DNA of 64,000 nt from Serpula lacrymans var. lacrymans S7.9 (lineage: Eukaryota; Basidiomycota; Agaricomycetes; Boletales; Serpulaceae). The stretch is from assembly GCF_000218685.1 (NCBI RefSeq), contig NW_006763293.1, positions 366,720 to 430,719 of the forward strand. The letters are read 5' to 3'. Shown here one piece after another: positions 57,215 to 64,000 of this stretch; positions within the stretch are counted from its first letter, which is position 1; each line of letters opens with the position of its first letter. Position numbers and translations under genes: made by a program. The notes beneath the pieces are model-generated. The model did no database searches. It was given only the letters and a program-made list of their open reading frames with translations, and had not been told where the DNA came from.

Positions 57215-59480
57215 TCAGTCAACATGCACCCTCTCTCTGGCAGCGACGATGGAAATCATGCCGTTTGTGCGTGTGAACTGAGAGTCGACATGGGAGTTGT
57301 TGCAGGAGGTCGCTTTGAGAAGCTCGATATCCGCGTGAATAATTTCACGGCAGAACAGATCGAGGTCGAGATCGTTCTAAAGTAAGTGGTGAGTAAATGC
57401 CGCAGTAGTGTGGAAGTTTGTACTACATACGTCATCATAACCTACACTCTCGTGTATTAGCAAGAGTATGGAAATTGCGGAAGAAAATGTAGACTTGCCG
57501 AACGGTTGTTCTATCTCTTCACCTGCAGCTACGAGACCGAGATATATGAACGCTGCAACGAGCACACCAGCTATAGTGTGCCATCTAAATTGGTCCACAA
57601 GCTGGAAAGGAAGGAAAAATAAGTAGATCCAGACAGTACTGAAGTTGAAAGGCAATCAGATGGCAGTTTGGGTGCCCAATCTCCTAGATTTAAACGCACT
57701 GTTTAATATGAACCGAAAAGACCCTGATCAGGTACGTTCGTCAGCAACCGCCAATACTGAAATAACATGAGGGCGAACAAAGGCAATGGTGTGGTCAGAA
57801 TTTTTTCCAAGGCTGAGAATATACCAGTGAGCATCGTGCACCACCACACATGGAATCGATAATACCTGATAAACTACTTTCAAAACTAGAGATGCAACCA
57901 TGCATTCCTCCCAAGCTGGATCCTGTCAAGGGCATTGTACCATATGGTCAACAACATAATTTGTAACGCGGTATATTAATTACCAGCGGTTTGTCTCTCT
58001 TCCAAAACGGCGCACCAGTCGCTCAAGCATCGAAGAATTTCTAGCGGGAGATTCTCCCCACCGCCTGCTACTCGAGGGCGGTGTTTTGCGTGAGTACGGC
58101 GGTCTGAGCTTTTCAAACCAAATATCCTCTTGATCCACCGCTCGATGGAACTAAAGAAACTTTCAAAAGGTATAAGTTCCGCAGATATGCTTGAAAATAA
58201 TGTGGCCTTGGCATGTAAGTTAGATGGTAAGATCGTATGGTGGTCGCCATGCGAGGACGTAAAAGAAAGTATTGAGGGTCGGCGAACTAAGGTGCGCGAA
58301 CGAGTGCTGAAACTAGTTTCGGAGCGGCCAAAGGTACCATATGCATTGATGGGAACTATACTGGGCTCCTCAATGTCGTTAGTGGGGTTAGTGGGACCAC
58401 GTTTTGAAAGCAGACGAGAAGTAGAGCTGCTAGACACTGTAGCATCTGAGGGAGGTTGTAATGTTGGCGATTTAATTACGGCGGGATCTTTAGGATGAGG
58501 TGCATGATGCTTTAGTATGTGGTTTAGTATTTTGTATGTTCGATGAAAAAAATTGGTCTCACACCGTGGAGTTGATGGACCAGAGGGTATAAGTCTTCGT
58601 AGTAGATCCCGACTTCGCCTGTTCAATGGAGTTTAGTGCAAAGTGAATCGAGCAGTATTAACAATACCCACCTCGGAGATGATGCTTCAATGCGACGACA
58701 AAACTTCACGCAGAACTTTAGAATTTCTTATTTAATGCGAGAGATTTCGTTACATACGCTTCGACCAAGTCAAGTGCGAACCTCTTTTCGGTCATGACAG
58801 TAAGTATCTCCTCGGCAGATGCCTCTGTGCCTAATTCTTCTAAGGATTTGGAGGTAAGTCGGGGAGGGACGTGAAACCAGATTAAGCGAGAGAACGATCG
58901 TGCTGTGCATGTAACATCGGACCACGAGCTCCGTCCCATCCAATAGCGGTCGTAACTGTTTGTCAAGTCGGGTCAGAATGTTTCGAGTCATACAATACTG
59001 CCAAGTTATGGGTGTCTTACCCACTCGAGGCGCGATATGATATCACGAAACCGATGACGAGACCTGACAAGGAAGTCGATCAAAATTAATCCAGCGAGTA
59101 ATCAAGAATTAACGCACCAAGCACAGTGAGCAGGACTGGAGGCAAAGCTAAATTATACTTTGTTTCCAGACTTAGATACACAACACCTGCGTGTGTCACA
59201 TGAGTGAATTTCGTGCAGAGGGTTGAGAGATGGCTTGCCAGCAGCAAAAAGGGTATGCAACAGGACGGCAGGCCAAATTCTGTATATCTTCAACCCAACT
59301 CAGCTTGCCATTTCTGTCCGTTGATATAACCATACTTACCACTGTTCCACGACCGAAGGTCCAAGACATAAGAGTGCGGGTGGGCACCAAGGGTATAAGG
59401 ACATGATTGTCCTGCTCTGACGCGGGTAATAAAACATGATGACCGGTAAAGGAACGTTTAGAGCTGTGAGGCGCCGCCAT
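57215..59480 (-). CDS. Bestrophin-like (UPF0187) anion channel
   Basis: Fungal bestrophin/RFP-TM family, predicted chloride channel of a membrane. ATG 59480: MAAPHSSKRSFTGHHVLLPA, then TLMSWTFGRGTVV, the helix LALPPVLLTVLGLVIGFVIS, the signature YRASSGYDRYWMGRSSWSDV, a central loop with LSFTSSHGDHHT, LSDWCAVLEERQTAG, intron, SSLGGMHGCISSFESSLS, LEKILTTPLP, and FFLPFQLVDQFRWHTIAGVL with AAGEEIEQPFG. An 11-nt exon (57431-57441, YDD) then leads to NDLDLDLFCREIIHADIELL, ending at TGA 57215. The intron before the 11-nt exon starts with GC. The exon joins between 57640 and 57960 are the least certain part. Confidence 0.85.
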
Positions 59481-59911
59481 ATTCGCTGTCGAAACTCGAC
59501 AGAAAATGTCAGGCTGGGTATAACCAGGATGAGATACCTAGTATTGTTATAAGCAGAAGACAACAGATGGGAACATTATGAAGCTGTGGAGTTATGTATA
59601 TGTCGCGATGGTACTATATGTCATAAATAGAGGCGCGGTATATTTATGCACGGCTTGATCTATCATGATAGACTACGTTTCCAACACGGATGCATGTTTT
59701 CGCACAACGCAGCCAATTGCAATGATAACCATCTCAGATATGATAGATGCATGTCAATGCGAATTTGCGAAGATATATGATGAGGCATACATAGCAATAG
59801 AGCCTAAAAGTGGAAAGATTGTATTCGTAAAAGTATGACCCATAGTGCATATAGCAAAACCTCGACTCGACATGCCCTCGTACCGACTCCACGTCGATTT
59901 TGTTTGCTTCC
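59481..59911. other. Intergenic; nothing recognised
   Basis: About 0.43 kb between the bestrophin start and the RPL18 stop. Only short frames; should hold the bestrophin promoter and the RPL18 3' region. Confidence 0.45.
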
Positions 59912-60689
59912 TTATACCTTGAAGCCACGAGACTTTCGGCGACCACGAGCACGCTCGAACTAGGAACATTAACATATAAACTTGCCTATAGAGTAACGAA
60001 AAGCAAGGACATACTTTGCGGCCCTTGGAGGCGGTGTAAGGTTTCTTATGCTTGTGAGGACCCATGCCAAAGTGCTTGACGGCCTCACGAGTGTTCCTCT
60101 TGCCCCTCAACAAGACAGTGTTGGAACCAGTAGGTGCCCTAAGGGCGAGCTGGTCCAAGGTCAACACCTCACCGCCAGCATTGAGGATGCGCTCCTTGGC
60201 ACCACGCGTGAATCGCAGAGCAGCGATAGTGAGTTTAGGAACTTCGGTCAGGCGGACATCATCGGTGACGGTGCCAACTTGTACGATGATTTTTGATGCG
60301 AGGTCTGGTGTAGCCAATGTCTCCTTTGTGATTCTTGACAGGGAAATAGGAGGGCGGTTGATCTTGGAAAGGAACAAGCGGTGAAGGATGACCTAAAACT
60401 CTAGATTAAGCACATAAGCCCGGACTGCACCCAAAGCAAATTGACCTGGTTGAAGCTCGAATCCGTGCGACGGGCCAGGAAACGGTAGAGCTAAAGCACG
60501 TATGAGAAAGGCATAATGCTTTTTGGAGAGGTTGAACGCACCTTAACAAGCAAAAGGAGGTAAGGATCCTCGCTTTTTGGGCTCGTTCGGTTCGATTTCT
60601 TGACGTGATGTGCCTTGATGTCGATACCCTGTAGATGACCATCGTTAAGAAGACTATTTTGTCGCTGGCGACGACGACGAGCTCACCAT
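59912..60689 (-). CDS. RPL18: 60S ribosomal protein L18 (eL18)
   Basis: Structural protein of the cytosolic large ribosomal subunit. The first coding exon is the ATG alone (60687-60689), followed by gtgagc. The next exon begins [20 protein letters not shown]. Then come [80 protein letters not shown] and [14 protein letters not shown] final exon [15 protein letters not shown] ends at TAA 59912. Five exons, all short introns. The order and length match the family over its whole span. Divergent from the TRA2-type gene, with 157 bp between start codons. Confidence 0.96.
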
Positions 60690-60846
60690 CTTGGTCTTGC
60701 CGGAATGTGCTGTTTGGGTATGTTGAGTCGCGGAATCGGAGGCTTGTTAAACTATGCAGCACCATAATTTTGAGTTTTGATCGCGGGCTTTCATTTCTGA
60801 ATCCGCAACAAACAGAGGCAAACTTCCTTCTCAACCTGCAACCACC

Positions 60847-61911
60847 ATGGTGCGTCGTTTTCTAACCCGTGCTTGCTGTTGTAGGCAATGTTGGCTAACC
60901 CTAAGCACAGTACGGCGAACCAGCTGCTCCTCCTGTAGACCCCTATTCGGATGCTTACAATGCTCTCCCGCCCGCTGCTCCAGCTTTGCAGTCGGACGCG
61001 AGAGACCGTGACCTCCCACCTGCACGAGGCCGCTCTCGCTCCCGTAGTCCTGCTCGTAGCAACGGCGGCTTTCGAAGCCCTTTCCGACGTAGGTCTCCTC
61101 CTCCCAAGAGGCCTTCTCATGCTCCAATTGTACGTTGATCATCTATTAGCTCCTCAAAAGCAGACATCTCATGTTGCGAAGCAGGCGCCCAATCCTAGCA
61201 ACGTGCTAGGAGTGTTTGGACTCAGTATCCGTACTCAGGAGCGTGACCTGGATGAAGAATTCAGCCGGTTTGGAAGGGTAGAGAAAGTTACCATTGTATA
61301 TGATCAACGAGTATGTCTCTGTCTGTTTGTTGCAGGTGAACGGTACTAACTCGCTTAGCAGTCTGACCGTTCTCGAGGATTTGGGTTCATCAAGATGTCA
61401 ACTGTTGAAGAAGCGACACGTTGCATTCAGGAACTGAATGGTGTGGTGTGTATTATTTCGGTGCGCCTTGTTCGACACTGGCTGATGGTATTTTCAGGAC
61501 CTCAATGGCAGGCGCATTCGTGTCGATTATTCAGTTACCGATCGGCCTCATGCTCCGACCCCCGGCGAGTATATGGGTCATCGGCGTTCCAACCGGGATT
61601 CGTACCAGGGTGGCGGCGGTGGAGGCCGGGATCATCGTGACTCTTTCAGGGATTCTTTCCGCGACCGTGACCGTGACCGTGACTACCGCCGTTCCGACCG
61701 CGAAAGAGACAGGGATCCCTACGGTCGTGACAGCAGGGACTGGCGCGAGAGGCGTAGTCCCCCTCCTCGAAGTGGCCGTTATTCACCTGATTACAGGCGT
61801 CGCAGGAGCTATTCAAGAAGTCCTCCTAGGGGTAGCAGCCCGGCACGTAGGGATTATGACGGACCTGCAGGGAACGGTCCCACGTCCGTCGATGCTCCTT
61901 CCCGTTGGTGA
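60847..61911 (+). CDS. TRA2: TRA2-type RS/RRM splicing factor
   Basis: Nuclear pre-mRNA splicing regulator. The first coding exon is ATG alone (60847-60849). The next exon reads YGEPAAPPVDPYSDAYNALP, an Arg/Ser part GRSRSRSPARSNGGFRSP, then after an intron QAPNPSNVLGVFGLSIRTQE (RNP2). Then come DEEFSRFGRVEKVTIVYDQ, intron, SDRSRGFGFIKMSTVEEAT (RNP1), intron, DLNGRRIRVDYSVTDRPHAP, and an RS/RD tail with GGGGGGRDHRDSFRDSFRDR and SGRYSPDYRRRRSYSRSPPR, ending SRW at TGA 61911. One RRM between two RS regions is the TRA2 layout. Another RS-RRM protein cannot be fully excluded. Confidence 0.85.
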
Positions 61912-63048
61912 AGATCCCCAAGTCAAGTTAGGTAGAGTGCTTAGCTGCATTCTTTGCGGTTCAAGATGGCGAAGGCTAGGGCAAGAGGTCAAATTTTTAT
62001 TCAATTGAAAGAAGAGGTTCATGGCGGTCATTCCTCCTGCAAGCCCCAAGTGTTGCAAAATTTTCTCGTTGTTTCCTGTCAAAAACAAGGACCTGGTCTC
62101 AATTCGATATAGCACAGAAACACAAAATTCAAGTTGTCAAGTAATTCTCGTCTTCCCAACTTTCTTGCTTGTAATCGTTCCGTTGCATTCGTTTCGTTTT
62201 TCAATCCTCTACTACGTTGTTTTGTTTTGTCAAGTTCCACACAAGATTCATTATTTGGCAAGTTGATGAAGGTTGAAAACCCTTGGCAAGAGAGGCACTA
62301 TTCAAGCTTCCAAGTCAGGCAAGCCATAGAGCACTCAGCTCTGAACATAAGGACAAGCTCTACCGAACAAGTCATTTTTTCAAAGACGTTGTATGGTCAA
62401 AATTGCAAGCTGCAGAAGCGAATAGTGAAGATGCCCCTATCGTAACCAAGCTTATCTGGGAGTGGTTCATGCACGAAGTGCCCACTACAACCCCGCTTAT
62501 TATGCGTACACAAGTCCGTGTTCAGCACTGCTCGGATGATTGCTGACAACCCTAGGCTTTGGTTTCTTCGGGTAAGGTTGCAGAGCGCTGCTCGGATGAG
62601 GGAGTGGTCATACAACCCCTCTTTTCCGATGTTTATTTGTTGGGCTGTTGTCAGAGTTGTAGTGTATGGGACTCAATGTACGAGTACGATCTATATTTTT
62701 TATCATATCCAATTTTCTTATTTCTTGGTTCTCATGTCTGCATGACGACGAAGTCAAATGTCTCAAGGATAGAGTATCTCGAACTTCAGTTTGAAGTACA
62801 TAATTGCGCCAGTTTCAAACATGTATAGTATGTCATAGTAAGCTGGTATCCTGTCATCATTTGTGGTAAATGATAATCTATTCAGCGGTAATCTGAATCT
62901 GACATCTCACTGCAATAACTGCATCCGTTTCATGAAGTGTTGGCTGCATCCTCCGAATCTTCGTACCAAATATGAGCTTTGCCACGAGGATGCCAAACAG
63001 GATACACATCAGAATCAGAATCTGTCAAAGAAATCATCGAGGTGAACA
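61912..63048. other. Intergenic; no gene supported
   Basis: About 1.1 kb between convergent genes. Open frames near 61965-62115 (MAKARARGQIFIQLKEEV) and 62283-62546 (with LIWEWFMHEVPTTTPL) look mildly coding but have no recognisable family and no consistent splice partners. Confidence 0.35.
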
Positions 63049-64000
63049 TCACTGCCCATCTATATAGACCACACCTTCATCAGACAAGACTACCCCCCGC
63101 TTTAGGAAACGCGAAGGTGAAACATGTAATTGTTCCTCTTCGGATAGCGTGGCTGAACGAATACTTTGCTCATCTGACGTGAGACTCATTAACCTCGTTT
63201 TCTTTGCTTTCTTGGGTGTCTCAGGAGGAGATGTGGCAGGAGATGGCACTCGGTCGAGCGTTGAATCGGAATCGTCATTCTGGGAATAGGGGTAAAGTTT
63301 CGCAAGATGGCTGCCCGCACTAGCAGAGGAGTCAGACTCGCTCTCTGACGCCTCTCGCTTCCGTTTCCTTGGAGGGCACCGAAGCTCCGATTGACGGGGG
63401 CTGAGTGATGCAACCTGAGCCGCGACTGAAGCAGGGGGTACATATGTACCTTCGTCTTCTTCCCCGCTTTCATTTTCATCAATAAAATCAGTCTCATCTT
63501 CTTCTTCAGTTGCTTCTGAGTCGACATCCTGATCTGTCCCAGTGTCATCCTCATCATCACCGTCGTTCCCGCCTTCATCATCCGTGTCGATTCTAAGGCG
63601 CGAGTTCTTTCCTGCGCTTACAACTTTGACACCAAGCGTTAGAATCTCGTCATCCCCGACGTTTGTGCTACTATCATCTGAAAAGGTGCTGTGCACTGGA
63701 CTTGCAGGTAGTGATTGCCGAGAACCCGGGCAGTCTTCAGACTTATCATCATCGCTTTCCGGGTCAGTATTTCGAGGAGATTGCTACGTTTGAGAACCAA
63801 GTAAGCCAGCGTCACGATGCATAGTCGTCGAAGTGGATTGATTCACATGTCTGGACTCCAATCCCTCATCCACGTCTTCACTTTCAATCTCTGCATCTTC
63901 CGATTCATGGTAGTCACTGTCCACTCCTGATCCCTCGAATGGACTCTCAATATCCCTAACCCCTCCCTTAATCATATCAGACCACCCTGTATCTTCGCCT
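63049..64000 (-). CDS. Acidic disordered protein, 5' end beyond the window
   Basis: Read leftwards from the right edge: DTGWSDMIKGGVRDIESPFE, an acidic stretch ESEDAEIESEDVDEGLESRH, then QSPRNTDPESDDDKSEDCPG, DDEGGNDGDDEDDTGTDQD, the nuclear-signal-like CPPRKRKREASES and PKKAKKTRLMSLTSDEQS, and the C-terminus SRFLKRGVVLSDEGVVYIDG at TGA 63049. A TAG that seems to break the frame near 63785 lies inside a good 63-bp intron (about 63786-63848, gtgaat...gtag). The phase is kept. No domain recognised. Likely nuclear. The start codon is not in the window. Confidence 0.6.

Noticed and set aside
62283..62546. Open frame with LIWEWFMHEVPTTTPL as a gene
   Set aside because: No ATG context, family match or splice partners. 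Left as unannotated intergenic sequence.

Overview
The window is nuclear DNA of a filamentous basidiomycete, most likely a mushroom-forming Agaricomycete. Nearly every gene is split by introns of about 45-70 bp with GT-AG ends, some coding exons are tiny (3-20 nt), intergenic gaps are short, and several families are typical of Agaricomycetes: DUF6533 membrane proteins, a Plavaka transposase, a DUF6532-like protein and an expanded kinase-like family. Gene models were assembled by reading exon by exon, checking splice phase and comparing with remembered family patterns. No search was run.

Left part (1-15.6 kb), ordinary genes: the 3' end of an unknown gene, a secreted class 3 lipase (-), a short-chain dehydrogenase (-), a DUF6533 multi-pass membrane protein (+), a Ser-rich disordered protein (+), calcineurin B CNB1 (-) and the mitochondrial tRNA-modification GTPase MSS1 (+).

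First transposon cluster (15.6-24.2 kb): two near-identical 1.81-kb LTR-like repeats in inverted orientation, each with TG...CA ends, an ACGG target duplication and an intact 180-codon membrane-protein ORF. A third, truncated and diverged copy, a tRNA-like sequence, other retroelement debris and two related small membrane ORFs lie around and between them. Then come SWD1 (COMPASS, -) and TTI2 (TTT complex, +), arranged divergently.

Second transposon cluster (about 29.5-43.5 kb): a decayed Helitron (HUH Rep plus PIF1 helicase) split by a 0.8-kb fold-back element, then a Plavaka-type transposase pseudogene with a divergent, intact coiled-coil ORF and a DUF6532-like gene. A broken kinase-like gene follows at 43.8-44.9 kb.

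Right part (45-64 kb), ordinary genes again: a WDR89-like WD40 protein (-), a small one-pass membrane protein (+), a mucin-like membrane protein (+), a Zn2Cys6 transcription factor (-), the lysophospholipid acyltransferase ALE1 (+), a bestrophin-like anion channel (-), RPL18 (-) and a TRA2-type splicing factor (+) as a tight divergent pair, and an acidic disordered protein (-) cut by the right edge. The housekeeping genes look intact. Damage is confined to transposon genes and the kinase-like gene. I see no defence system, CRISPR array or biosynthetic cluster; the novel material is mainly in the repeats.
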